Origin: Streptomyces sp. CB02056
GTDB taxonomy: Bacteria; Actinomycetota; Actinomycetes; Streptomycetales; Streptomycetaceae
Reading direction: 5' to 3'
Assembly: GCF_001905545.1 (NCBI RefSeq)
Contig: NZ_LIPD01000005.1
Location: forward strand, 1 to 64,000
Length of the DNA stretch: 64,000 nt
This document shows, one piece after another, positions 7,942 through 16,293 of this stretch (its first letter is position 1; each line of letters begins with the position of its first letter). The notes beneath the pieces were generated by a model. That model was not told the origin of the DNA. It made no database searches and saw only the letters and a program-made list of their open reading frames with translations. Made by a program: the position numbers and the translations under genes.

Positions 7942-8099
7942 GGAACTCCGCTCGTGTGGACGGCAGTTTCGTGGTGTTCCCCCTACATACCCGGTGCGGC
8001 GGTCGCGGGTAAGGGGCGCGAGGGCACGATGCACTGCCCGTACGGGCAACACGTCCGTCCCGACGAGCACCGACGGCCGAGCCCGACCCGGGCGAACCG

Positions 8100-8465
8100 T
8101 CAGCCGCGCGGCGGCAGCCGTCGGGTGATCCGGCCGAACAGGTCCTCCAGCGGCTCGCCGAGGTCCCGGCCGAACTCGGTCAGCCCGTAGGTGACCTGGG
8201 GCGGCGTCGTCGGCTCGACCTTCCGCCAGACCAGGCCGTCCTGGACCAGCGCGCGCAGGGTCTGGGCGAGCATCTTCTCGCTGATGCCCTGGATGCTCTC
8301 GCGCAGCTCGTAGAACCGGAGGTCGTTGGCCCGCAGGGAGATCAGCACCCAGATGCCCCACCTGCTGGTCACGTGGTCGACCATGTCGCGCGCGGGGCAG
8401 TCGGTGTGAAACACCTCATACCGCCGCCCGGTTTCGGCCTGCTTGTCCTGCGCACCTACCTCCAT
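8100..8465 (-). CDS. HxlR-family transcriptional regulator
   Basis: 121 aa, typical HxlR length. Winged-helix core with the family's conserved stretches: C-P-ARDMVDHVTSRWGIWVLISL (about residues 24-45), RFYELRESIQGISEKMLAQTLRAL and YGLTEFGRDL. The single early Cys (Cys23) is conserved in thiol- and electrophile-responsive members. It is divergent from the NmrA-like gene with a 94-bp spacer containing AAGGTACG and CTTACCAAGG blocks that may be operator half-sites. It likely represses that neighbour; the inducer is unknown. Confidence 0.9.
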   Translation of the reverse strand: MEVGAQDKQAETGRRYEVFHTDCPARDMVDHVTSRWGIWVLISLRANDLRFYELRESIQGISEKMLAQTLRALVQDGLVWRKVEPTTPPQVTYGLTEFGRDLGEPLEDLFGRITRRLPPRG

Positions 8466-8559
8466 GTCCTGAGCTTACGTCAAGGTACGTCCTTACCAAG
8501 GGTTAGCCGCCGCTCCTAGCGTGAAGGCCACAGAGTCCATCGGGCAAAAGGAGCTGACC

Positions 8560-9399
8560 ATGATCGTGGTGACCGGGGCTACCGGGAATGTGGGCCGACC
8601 GCTGACGCGGGCGCTGGCGAAGGCGGGCCTGCCGGTGACGGCGGTGTCGCGGCACGCGGCGCCCGTGCCGGACGGTGTCCGCCACGTGGCGGCCGACCTG
8701 GCCGATCCGGCCGGCCTCGCACCGGCGCTGGCCGGGGCGGAGGCGCTGTTCCTGCTGCTGTCCGGCGACCTGCACGCCGCCGGAGCCGGCCCGGCCGACA
8801 TCATCGGCCGAGCCGCGGCCGGCGGGGTCCGCCGGATCGTCCTGCTCTCCTCCCAGGGCGTGGCGACCAGGCCCTTCGGCCCGACGCGGATCGCGATGCG
8901 CGCGGTGGAGGACGCGCTGCGGGACTCCGGACTGGACTGGAGCATCCTGCGGCCGGGCGGCTTCGCCTCCAACGCCCTGTGGTGGGCCGAGTCCGTCCGC
9001 GCGCACCGGGTCGTCGCCGCCCCCTTCGGCGACATCGGTGTGCCGATCGTCGACCCGGCGGACATCGCCGAGGTCGCGGCGGCCTGCCTGGTGGACGACC
9101 GGCACACCGGCGCCGTGTACGAGCTGACCGGTCCGGAGGTGATCACCCCGCGCCGGCAGGCGGAGGCCGTCGCCGCCGCGCTGGGCACGCCGGTGCGGTT
9201 CCACGACCTCACCCGCGAGGAGGCCGGGGCCGCCATGGCCCGGAGCATGCCGGTGGAGCTCGCCGAGGACACCCTGGACATCCTCGGCTCTCCGAACCCC
9301 GCCGAGCTGCGCGTCAGCCCGGACGTGCGGCGGGTCCTCGGCACCGCCCCGCGCAGCTTCGCCGACTGGGCCGCCCGGCACGCCGCCGCGTTCCGCTGA
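8560..9399 (+). CDS. NAD(P)-binding NmrA/atypical SDR protein
   Basis: 279 aa from the ATG at 8560 with AAGGAG eight bases upstream. A Rossmann N-terminus, MIVVTGATGNVGRPL, has the GxxGxxG motif of atypical short-chain dehydrogenases (NmrA/QOR2-like). There is no classical YxxxK catalytic pair, which fits NmrA-type sensors or quinone-reductase-like members. Later family signals include SSQGVATRPFG, LDWSILRPGGFASN and PIVDPADIAEVAAACL. Divergent from an HxlR regulator, an arrangement common for redox or quinone stress genes. Substrate unknown. Confidence 0.85.
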   Translation: MIVVTGATGNVGRPLTRALAKAGLPVTAVSRHAAPVPDGVRHVAADLADPAGLAPALAGAEALFLLLSGDLHAAGAGPADIIGRAAAGGVRRIVLLSSQGVATRPFGPTRIAMRAVEDALRDSGLDWSILRPGGFASNALWWAESVRAHRVVAAPFGDIGVPIVDPADIAEVAAACLVDDRHTGAVYELTGPEVITPRRQAEAVAAALGTPVRFHDLTREEAGAAMARSMPVELAEDTLDILGSPNPAELRVSPDVRRVLGTAPRSFADWAARHAAAFR

Positions 9400-9466
9400 A
9401 CCCGGTTTCGGCACCGCCGGAACGTCCAGGGCCTGTCGGTCCACTACCGTTACCGGATGCGGGACT

Positions 9467-11404
9467 TCACGACGCGTCCTCCTCCGGCACAGCGCACCGG
9501 ACCGCGGCACCTCCACGCTGGGCTGGGAGGCCGGTGCGCTCGTTCTGCAGGTCCCACAGTTCCCTGAACCGGCCGCCCTCCTCGGCCACCAGCTCCGCGA
9601 ACGTGCCCTCCTGGAGGACCTTTCCGTCCTCCAGGACGACGATCCGGTCGGCGACGGCCACGTTGGTGAGCCGGTGGGTGACCAGGACGACCGCCCGCTC
9701 CCGCGCGACCGCCCGCAGGTTCTGGAAGATCCTGTGCTCGGCGCGCGGGTCGAGGGCGGCGGTCGGCTCGTCCAGGACGAGCAGCCCGGCCTCGCGGTGG
9801 AACGCACGGGCGATGGCCAGCCGCTGCCACTGGCCGCCGGACAGCTCCTCGCCGCCCATCCACTCCACCGCGAGCAGGGTGGACAGGCCCCGGCGGAGCC
9901 GGGCGACGACGTCGGCCGCCCCGGAGGCGTCGGCGGCGCGCAGCACCGCCGCGTCGCCCTCGGCGGTGGGCTGGCCCAGGGTGATGTTCTCGCGGCAGGT
10001 CAGCGGCCAGCGGGCGTAGTCCTGGGGGACGACGGCGACCTGGCGCCACAGGGCGTGCGGGTCGAGGTCGCGGGTGTCGGCCGCGTCCCAGCGCACCGCT
10101 CCGGCGTCGGGCAGGTAGAGCCCTGCCAGGAGCTTGGAGAGGGTGGTCTTGCCGGAGCCGTTCTCCCCCACCAGGGCCAGGATCTCGCCGCGTTCGACGT
10201 GCAGGTTCACCCCGTCCAGCGCCTTGCGGTCGGAGGCGGGGTAGGCGTAGTCGAGGTTCTCCACCGCGATCCGGCGCGGGGCCTCGGGCGTCCCGGTGCC
10301 GCGCTTGGGCCGGTGGCCGCCGGCGGTGTCGAGGAAGCTCGACCAGTCGTCCAGGTACATGCCGGTGCGGAAGAGGTCCGCGCCGTAGCCGACGATGCCG
10401 CGCAGGCTGGTACTGACAGCGGTCAGGGCGAACACCGCCGCTCCGCCGCGCGGCAGGCTCATCCGGCCGGTGCTGACCAGCCACAGCATCGCCGCCCACA
10501 CCACCGCGGTGCCGAGGCCGGAGGCGGCGGCCCCGATCACCGACACCCGGGCGCTCTGCATCGCCGCGCGGCGCGACGTGGCGTCCAGCCGCCGGCCGAC
10601 CTGGTCGTACTTGACGAGCAGGAACTCGCCCATGGTGTCGGAGCGGACCTGGTCGGCGTTGCGCTTGAGGTGGATGTACCAGCGCAGGTTCGCCATGATC
10701 CGGCGGTCGCCGACGGCCGCCCGGTTCGCCAGGAACTGCACCCGGGCGGCGTGCACCGACGCGATGCCCTGGGGCAGCGCCGCCAGCACCAGCAGCGGCA
10801 GGAGGGCGGGGTGGAGCACGGTCAGCACGCCGGCCGCGCCGAGGAGCGAGGCGAGGGAGGCGAGCAGGTTCTGCGCCTCTCCGACGATGTCCACGCAGAC
10901 CTCGGCGCCGCGGTCGGCGGCCTCCAGTTCGTCGTTGTAGCCGGCGTGGTCGTAGGCGGTCAGTTCGGCCGCCACGGTGGCGCGCAGCACCGCGGCCTCC
11001 GCCTCCCGGGAGATGCGGGGCGACAGGTGGATGGTGATGGTCCGGATCGTGATGCCCAGCAGGGAGCGGGCGCCGGCCGCCGCCGCGATGACCAGGATCG
11101 ACGGCGCCGCGCGGGTGAGCTTGTCGCCGACCTGCCCCGGGCCGAACAGGGCCGAGATGGTGCCGGTGGTCGCGAGCAGGCCGGCCGCGCCGAGCACCGC
11201 GGAGACGGCCTGGCAGGTCAGGAGCAGCGCGACGGAGGTGCGGTCGATGCGCCAGCCGAGGCGGAAGGCGCGGACGACGAGCGCGGGCAGGCGGCGGGCC
11301 ATCGCGCTGACGCTGATCGCCTCGATCGCCTCGATGCGGCGTCCGTCGGCGAGCCACTGCAGTTCCTCGTCGGCGGCCTCGGCCGACGCCGTCGTGGTGC
11401 TCAA
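9467..11404 (-). CDS. ABC exporter, fused membrane and ATPase domains
   Basis: 645 aa; TTG start at 11404 preceded by GGAGG nine bases upstream. The N-terminal half carries the transmembrane domain (about residues 45-345; hydrophobic stretches around SVALLLTCQAVSAVLGAAG and SLLGAAGVLTVLHPALLPLLV). The C-terminal half is the nucleotide-binding domain: Walker A GENGSGKTT (about residue 412), signature LSGGQWQRLA (about 519), Walker B LLVLDEPTAALD (about 541), and the H-loop His in VTHRL. One polypeptide holds one half-transporter, so it should homodimerise. No peptidase C39 domain and no identifiable peptide or biosynthetic partner nearby; the substrate is not predictable. Confidence 0.9.
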   Translation of the reverse strand: MSTTTASAEAADEELQWLADGRRIEAIEAISVSAMARRLPALVVRAFRLGWRIDRTSVALLLTCQAVSAVLGAAGLLATTGTISALFGPGQVGDKLTRAAPSILVIAAAAGARSLLGITIRTITIHLSPRISREAEAAVLRATVAAELTAYDHAGYNDELEAADRGAEVCVDIVGEAQNLLASLASLLGAAGVLTVLHPALLPLLVLAALPQGIASVHAARVQFLANRAAVGDRRIMANLRWYIHLKRNADQVRSDTMGEFLLVKYDQVGRRLDATSRRAAMQSARVSVIGAAASGLGTAVVWAAMLWLVSTGRMSLPRGGAAVFALTAVSTSLRGIVGYGADLFRTGMYLDDWSSFLDTAGGHRPKRGTGTPEAPRRIAVENLDYAYPASDRKALDGVNLHVERGEILALVGENGSGKTTLSKLLAGLYLPDAGAVRWDAADTRDLDPHALWRQVAVVPQDYARWPLTCRENITLGQPTAEGDAAVLRAADASGAADVVARLRRGLSTLLAVEWMGGEELSGGQWQRLAIARAFHREAGLLVLDEPTAALDPRAEHRIFQNLRAVARERAVVLVTHRLTNVAVADRIVVLEDGKVLQEGTFAELVAEEGGRFRELWDLQNERTGLPAQRGGAAVRCAVPEEDAS

Positions 11405-11934
11405 GCGTTCGCCTCCTCGAGCGGGGCGGGGGCCAGCGGCAGGCGGGCCGCCAGGGCCCCGGGGACGGGTGGGACGTGGATCGACGGGGCGGGGGAACAG
11501 GCCACAGATCCTCCAGGAGCGGAGCGGTGCGCGGACGTGCGGACTCACCGGTCCCGGCCGACAGGAAAGCTCAAGTGGCCTTTCCTCAGGCCGAGTTGAC
11601 CGGTCCGACGGAGTCGTTACGGGCGGCTGGGCGTCCGATGATGGTGCTGTTCGAGCGCGGCGTTCAAGTGGATTCGCCTCCGGGCGAGCCCGGGTCGAAC
11701 GGGGACTTTTCGAGCACGTTCCGGGCATGGTTCAGCGCACATGCCAAGCGGACGGGCGGCGGACGGGCGTCGCCGGATTCACCCGTTCGGCTGGTCTGCC
11801 GCCCGAGGGGATGCCGCGCCGCCAGGCTCCTGAGGCGGGTGGGGCGGCAGGAGTTGAGTACGGATACTCATGTCCCGGGCCAACTGGATCGGGCACGATG
11901 CTCACCGTCAGTGAGCTTGTGCGGAAGGGTTCTT
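11405..11934. other. 530-bp divergent intergenic region
   Basis: No convincing gene. Several frames are open because of base composition, but they show low-complexity Arg/Pro/Ala translations and no ribosome site. The main structure is the palindrome at 11855-11870, about 65 bp before the lipoprotein start. Confidence 0.5.
11855..11870. promoter_or_regulatory. palindromic operator candidate
   Basis: TGAGTAcggaTACTCA: perfect 6-bp arms around four bases, in AT-richer sequence than the surroundings. It lies upstream of the lipoprotein gene and in the shared region with the ABC exporter. A dimeric regulator site is likely; the regulator is unknown. Confidence 0.5.
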
Positions 11935-12753
11935 GTGTCCATGGTCCGAAACAACGTCAGGATTCCCCTCGTGGTCGGCGCGGCCGCGATGGCCGCGGCC
12001 GTCGTCGCCGGGTGCTCCTCCGACCCCGGAGCGGGGTCGGGAACCGGCCCGGGAGCCGTCCCCGACAAACCGTCCGCGACCTCGGGCGGCGCCGGCTCCC
12101 CGGGTGCCGCCCCGACGTCCACGCCGACGCTCCAGGCGTCCGGCGCCCCGGCGTTCGGCTCGCCCAGCAGTACGCCGACCGGCCCGCCGATCCCCACCGG
12201 AGCCGCCCTGCGCGAGCTGCTGCCGACCGCCGCCACGCTGCCCGCCGGGTGGCGGATCGAGGGCAACGGCAGCGAGAACGACTCCGGCACCTACGTCCTG
12301 GAGGAGCCGGCCAAGCCGGTCCTGCCCCAGGAGCCGTGCACCCAGATGCGCCTCGCCGGAAGCGTCCTCTCCCTGGACTACAGGGCCTCGGGCGCGACGA
12401 ACGAGGTCTACGACGGCGAGAACAGGGTCGAGGTCTACCTGGGCGCCTACCACGCCGGCGACGCGGCCAAGCTGCTCGGCGAGATCCGGGCGTACGCGGA
12501 CCGCTGCAAGTCCTTCACCGGCAAGGGGATCGACGGGAAGGCGATTCCGCTGACCGTGACGCTGCAGCCGGTGCCGGGGCTCGGCGACGAGGCCGTCGAC
12601 GTCAGGAAGGTGCCCCAAGGCCCGTACCACAGCGAGGAGATCGTGGTGACGCGGCTCGGCGACCGGCTGCTGTTCCTCAGCGGCGACAACATCCTCGGCC
12701 GGCTGCCCAACCTCATGCAGCTGGCGATGCCGCTGTCGAAGACGGCCAGGTGA
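11935..12753 (+). CDS. lipoprotein of unknown function
   Basis: 272 aa from the GTG at 11935, preferred over the ATG at 11941 because GGAAGGG lies five bases upstream. An N-terminal hydrophobic stretch ends in the lipobox VVAGC (lipid-modified Cys about residue 24), so it is an outer-face membrane lipoprotein. A Pro/Thr/Ser/Gly-rich linker (to about residue 85) precedes a folded domain with PTAATLPAGWRIEGNGSEND, EVYLGAYHAGDAAKLL and a terminal LMQLAMPL helix. Resembles streptomycete sensor-domain-like lipoproteins, but no specific family is recognised. Confidence 0.8.
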   Translation: MSMVRNNVRIPLVVGAAAMAAAVVAGCSSDPGAGSGTGPGAVPDKPSATSGGAGSPGAAPTSTPTLQASGAPAFGSPSSTPTGPPIPTGAALRELLPTAATLPAGWRIEGNGSENDSGTYVLEEPAKPVLPQEPCTQMRLAGSVLSLDYRASGATNEVYDGENRVEVYLGAYHAGDAAKLLGEIRAYADRCKSFTGKGIDGKAIPLTVTLQPVPGLGDEAVDVRKVPQGPYHSEEIVVTRLGDRLLFLSGDNILGRLPNLMQLAMPLSKTAR

Positions 12754-12885
12754 GCGTCGGATGAGCGCCGGGTAGTCGGCCCGCCCGCCCGGGACGACGA
12801 GCCCCCGGGGCGGTGGCGCCGGCGGCGACCTCGGCGTCACCGCCCGCGGCGGAGCGCGAGCCCGGACAGGCGCGCCCGCCGCGGC

Positions 12886-13467
12886 TCAGGGCAGCCGGGA
12901 GTACGGGGGCCGGGCGTCGTCCGGAGCCCCGTGGTCGCTGGAGACCAGCAGGAGCACCGTGGCGCGCCGGGCCCCCAGCGAGCGCAGCCGGTGGGGCGTG
13001 GTGGCCTTGAGGTAGACGCAGTCGCCCGGGTCGAGCGTGATCGCGCGCGACGGGAGGACCAGTTCGACCCGTCCCTCGTGGACGAAGACGAACTCCTCGC
13101 CGGGGTGGTCCCGGAACGGGGCGGGGCCGTCGTCGAGCGGCGGGTAGAGCATGAACGGGGTCATGCCCTTGGCGCCGGCGTCGAGCGCCATCCCCTCGTA
13201 GCGGGTGCCGGGCTCGTCCGGGGCGGTCAGGGCCTGGCGCTCCGCGGCCCGGGTGACGGTGACCTCGCTCAGCTCCTCGGCCTCGGCGAAGAGGCTGTCC
13301 AGGGGGACTTCGAGGGCCTTGGCGAGGGAGGCGCACACGGCGATCGAGGGAACGCTCTGGCCGCGTTCGACCTTCGACAGGTAGCTCTTGGTGACGCCGG
13401 ACCGCTCGGCCAGCGCCTCCAGGGTCATCAGCCGTTCCTTGCGCAGCTGCCGCACCCGGTTGATCAC
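12886..13467 (-). CDS. XRE-family regulator with cupin domain
   Basis: 193 aa; GTG start at 13467 with GAGAGGAAG upstream. N-terminal XRE helix-turn-helix (about residues 1-60; RSGVTKSYLSKVERGQSVPS) and a C-terminal cupin (about residues 105-180; HPGEEFVFVHEGRVEL, then PGDCVYLKATTPHR). Such single-domain-pair proteins sense a small metabolite and regulate catabolic genes. It is divergent from the aldolase/DapA-like operon, whose promoter overlaps inverted repeats at 13647-13680, so control of that operon is likely. Confidence 0.9.
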   Translation of the reverse strand: MINRVRQLRKERLMTLEALAERSGVTKSYLSKVERGQSVPSIAVCASLAKALEVPLDSLFAEAEELSEVTVTRAAERQALTAPDEPGTRYEGMALDAGAKGMTPFMLYPPLDDGPAPFRDHPGEEFVFVHEGRVELVLPSRAITLDPGDCVYLKATTPHRLRSLGARRATVLLLVSSDHGAPDDARPPYSRLP

Positions 13468-13638
13468 TAGTTCTTCCTCTCCCGTGCCATCCACCTCCGA
13501 TGACACACCGTGTCCTCTGGCGGGCCATGCTACGCCGCGGCGCCGCCGGTGCGCCCGGGAGGCCCCGCCCGCCGGCCGTCGCCCCGCCCACCCTCGCGAC
13601 CCGTGCCGCCCTCCCCGCCCCTGTCGCCCTTGCCGCCC

Positions 13639-13680
13639 TTGTCGCAGGAAACCTTGTGTCCTATGGTAAACAATGTTTCC
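13639..13680 (+). promoter_or_regulatory. promoter with overlapping inverted repeat, aldolase operon
   Basis: TTGTCG (13639-13644), a 17-bp spacer and TATGGT (13662-13667) make a good sigma-70-type promoter directed at the aldolase gene. GGAAAC (13647-13652) and GTTTCC (13675-13680) are inverted repeats flanking the -10, and AAACaatGTTT lies over the expected start. This fits repression by the divergent XRE-cupin regulator. Confidence 0.6.
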
Positions 13681-13746
13681 TCCGGAGCCACGGCTCCGGA
13701 CACAGGCCTGGCCGCCGGGGCGAGGCCGGAGAACCGGAGCACACAC

Positions 13747-14544
13747 ATGGCGAACACCCTGCGGGACTCGAAGGACGTCCTCGTCGACCGCGCCGCGCGG
13801 CAGATGGACCGGCACTTCGGGGACTCGACACTGACCACGCGCCAGAAGCTGGCGCTCACCTGCCGGATCGCGTACGACGGCGGCCACGACTCGGGGCTCG
13901 CCGGGCAGATCAGCTCCCGCGGGCGCGAGCCGGGCACCTACTACACCCAGCGCCTGGGCCTGGGCTTCGACGAGATCACCGAGGACAACCTGCTCCTGGT
14001 GAACGAGGACCTGGAGGTCCTGGAGGGCACGGGCATGCCCAACCCCGCCAACCGCTTCCACTCCTGGATCTACCGGGCGCGCCCGGACGTCAACTGCGTC
14101 ATCCACACCCACCCGCTGCACACCGCCGCACTGGCCATGCTCGAAGTCCCGCTGGTGGTCTCCCACATGGACACCACACCGCTGTACGACGACTGCGCCT
14201 TCCTCAAGGACTGGCCGGGCGTGCCGGTCGGCAACGAGGAGGGCGAGATCATCACCGCCGCCCTCGGCGACAAGCGGGCCGTCCTGCTGGCCCACCACGG
14301 CCAGCTGGTGACCGGCTCCACGATCGAGGAGGCGTGCACCCTGGCGCTGCTCATCGAGCGGGCCGCCCGCCTGCAACTGCTGGCGATGTCGGCGGGGACC
14401 ATCCAGCCCCTGGACCCGGCGCTCGCCCGCGAGGCCCACGACTGGACCTCCACCGACCGGCGCAGCCGGGCGAACTTCGCGTACTACGCGCGCAAGGCAC
14501 TGCGCACTCACCCCGACTGCGTCAACGGACAGGTGGACCTCTGA
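13747..14544 (+). CDS. class II aldolase/adducin family protein
   Basis: 265 aa from the ATG at 13747 with GGAG 15 bases before; an upstream in-frame extension is not supported. Zn-dependent class II aldolases cleave or epimerise phosphosugars or decarboxylate; zinc ligands are visible in CVIHTHPLHTAAL and LLAHHGQLVTG. Family-typical NRFHSWIYRARPDVN and TIEEACTLALLIERAARLQL are present. First gene of a two-gene operon with a DapA-family lyase; start/stop overlap implies translational coupling. The pairing suggests a catabolic route producing a 2-oxo acid, but the substrate cannot be named. Confidence 0.88.
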   Translation: MANTLRDSKDVLVDRAARQMDRHFGDSTLTTRQKLALTCRIAYDGGHDSGLAGQISSRGREPGTYYTQRLGLGFDEITEDNLLLVNEDLEVLEGTGMPNPANRFHSWIYRARPDVNCVIHTHPLHTAALAMLEVPLVVSHMDTTPLYDDCAFLKDWPGVPVGNEEGEIITAALGDKRAVLLAHHGQLVTGSTIEEACTLALLIERAARLQLLAMSAGTIQPLDPALAREAHDWTSTDRRSRANFAYYARKALRTHPDCVNGQVDL

Positions 14545-15446
14545 TGGCCAATCCGCCCCTGCAGGGCATCATCTCCTACCCGGTCACCCCCTTCGACGCC
14601 GCCACCGGCGAGGTCGACCTGGCCGCACTGCGCGGGCTCACCGGCGACCTGGTCGCCGCCGGCAGCCACGCCGTCGCCCCGCTGGGCAGCACCGGCGAGA
14701 GCGCCTACCTGACCGGGAAGGAGTGGGACGCGGTCTGCGAGACCACCCTGGACGCGGTGGCCGGGCGGGTGCCCACCCTCGTCGGCGTCTCCCACTGGAG
14801 CACCGAGGGCACCGTCCGCCGCGCCCGGGTGGCCGCCCGCCACGGCGCCACCGCGATCATGGTGGTGCCCCAGGTGTACTGGAAGCTGACCGAGGACGAA
14901 CTCGCCCGGCACTACGACGAGGTGGCCCGCGCCACCGACCTGCCGATGATGCTCTACAACAACCCCGGCACCAGCGGCGTGGACCTGCGTCCGGAGACGG
15001 TGGTCGCGCTCGCCCGGAAGATCCCCAACCTCACCATGGTCAAGGAGAGTTCGGGCGAGGTGTCCCGCTTCCGCGCCATCCGGGAGCTGTCCGACGGAGA
15101 GCTGTCCGTCTACAACGGCAGCAACCCGCTCGCCCTGGACGCCTTCCGCGCCGGAGCCGCCGGCTGGTGCACGGCCGCCCCCTGCCTCGTCCCGCAGCCG
15201 GTGCTGGAGCTCCACGCCGCGGCCGTCGGCGGACAGCAGGAGCGCGCGGACGCGCTGTTGCGGGAGCTGCTGCCCTTCCTGCGGTTCATCGTCCGGCACG
15301 GCCTCCCCCGGACCGTCAAGGCGGGCCTGGAGATCCGGAACCGCCCCGCCGGGCCGCCCCGGCCGCCGCTGCTGCCGCTGCCCCCGGAGGAGACGGCGCA
15401 GCTGCGGGAGCTGCTCACCGGCCTCCTCCCGCCCTCCGCCGCCTGA
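14544..15446 (+). CDS. DapA/N-acetylneuraminate lyase family protein
   Basis: 300 aa; its ATG overlaps the aldolase stop (TGATG). Class I TIM-barrel lyase/synthase. Conserved features: GSTGE phosphate/carboxylate motif (about residues 52-56), Tyr138 in MLYNNPG, Schiff-base Lys167 in MVKESSG, and a GSNPLALDAFRAG loop. It is unlikely to be the lysine-biosynthetic enzyme, since it pairs with a class II aldolase and a catabolic-type regulator; aldolase or dehydratase action on a 2-oxo acid is more plausible. The last 25 residues are Pro/Leu-rich and unusual. Confidence 0.88.
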   Translation: MANPPLQGIISYPVTPFDAATGEVDLAALRGLTGDLVAAGSHAVAPLGSTGESAYLTGKEWDAVCETTLDAVAGRVPTLVGVSHWSTEGTVRRARVAARHGATAIMVVPQVYWKLTEDELARHYDEVARATDLPMMLYNNPGTSGVDLRPETVVALARKIPNLTMVKESSGEVSRFRAIRELSDGELSVYNGSNPLALDAFRAGAAGWCTAAPCLVPQPVLELHAAAVGGQQERADALLRELLPFLRFIVRHGLPRTVKAGLEIRNRPAGPPRPPLLPLPPEETAQLRELLTGLLPPSAA

Positions 15447-15461
15447 CGGTGCCCGCCCCCA

Positions 15462-15507
15462 CCGGCTCCCCTGTACGAGGACACCCGTCCCCGCACAGGG
15501 GAGCCGG
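15462..15507. terminator. bidirectional terminator
   Basis: CCGGCTCCCCTGT (15462-15474) and ACAGGGGAGCCGG (15495-15507) form a perfect 13-bp stem with a 20-nt loop between the convergent DapA-like and 2H phosphoesterase genes. Confidence 0.7.
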
Positions 15508-15519
15508 CACCACCAGGGC

Positions 15520-16167
15520 CTACTGGTCGAGCCGGACGGTGGCGACGGTGTCCCAGCAGATCCGCCACCCCGGCAGGTCCGTACCGGGCACCGGGACGCG
15601 CCGCCAGAACACCTCGTTGACGATGATCCGGTTCACGGTGAACGGGGCGTGGCCGGGCCGGACCCGGTGGATGGCCTGCGCCAGCTCGTCGCTGTCGGTG
15701 TCGGCGGCCGCGTAGGCGGCGGTGGTGTGGAGCACGCCGAGCGGGTACGCGGTGGAGTCGGGGCCGAAGACCCGGTGGACGGCGCCGCGGACGCGGTGCT
15801 GGAGGGCGGCGAGGTCGCCGTCGGGGTGGAGGTCGAGGCGGACGCCGGTGCGGTAGGCGAGCGGCGAGCCGGCCTGGAGGGCGATCGGCCCGCTCCCGGC
15901 CACCGCGGCCCGCAGCCGGTCGGCGAGGTCACGGCGTTCGGCGTCGGTGACGGCGTCCGCCGGGGCGGAGGTGAGCATGTCGAGGGTGATGTGCGTCCGC
16001 TCGTCCGGCACCGGCAGGACGGGAAAGCCGGCCAGGGCCTCGCGCAGGCCGGCGAGGAGCGTGTGCAGGGCCGAGCCCGCCGGCAGGTCGGGCAGGGCGT
16101 ACACCTGGAGGGCGCGCAGGCCGTCCGGCCAGGGCCGCTGTCCGAAGGTCGGGTGGAACGCTTTCAC
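15520..16167 (-). CDS. 2H phosphoesterase (2'-5' RNA ligase-like) protein
   Basis: 215 aa; GTG start at 16167 with AGGAGG five bases upstream. The two HxT/S motifs that define the 2H superfamily are present: THITLDML (about residue 65) and LHTTAAY (about residue 150), each at the end of a beta-strand. Such enzymes hydrolyse cyclic phosphodiesters or 2'-5' linkages in RNA or nucleotides. There is no partner in an operon. A nucleotide or RNA substrate is by family; the exact reaction is unknown. Confidence 0.78.
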   Translation of the reverse strand: MKAFHPTFGQRPWPDGLRALQVYALPDLPAGSALHTLLAGLREALAGFPVLPVPDERTHITLDMLTSAPADAVTDAERRDLADRLRAAVAGSGPIALQAGSPLAYRTGVRLDLHPDGDLAALQHRVRGAVHRVFGPDSTAYPLGVLHTTAAYAAADTDSDELAQAIHRVRPGHAPFTVNRIIVNEVFWRRVPVPGTDLPGWRICWDTVATVRLDQ

Positions 16168-16293
16168 GTCGCCTCCTGCTGATCGGGGTCGGTGGCGGCC
16201 CGGCGGGACGGCGGCCCGTCCGGGGTGAGGCTGTCGACCGTACGACGGGGTTCAGCGTACGGGCGGATCCCCCGCTCCGTACCGGCCCCGGCG

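Noticed and set aside
5875..8190. 771-residue open plus-strand frame across the DUF4157 gene
   Set aside because: It is antisense to a gene with clear domain motifs; the translation is low-complexity Arg/Gly/Val-rich, a consequence of GC-rich codon use.
9674..11599. 641-residue plus-strand frame across the ABC exporter
   Set aside because: Antisense of a well-supported exporter with Walker motifs; composition is low complexity.
9467..12753. RiPP cluster around the ABC exporter
   Set aside because: No modifying enzyme, peptidase domain or precursor-like small gene with a ribosome site in the flanking 530 bp.
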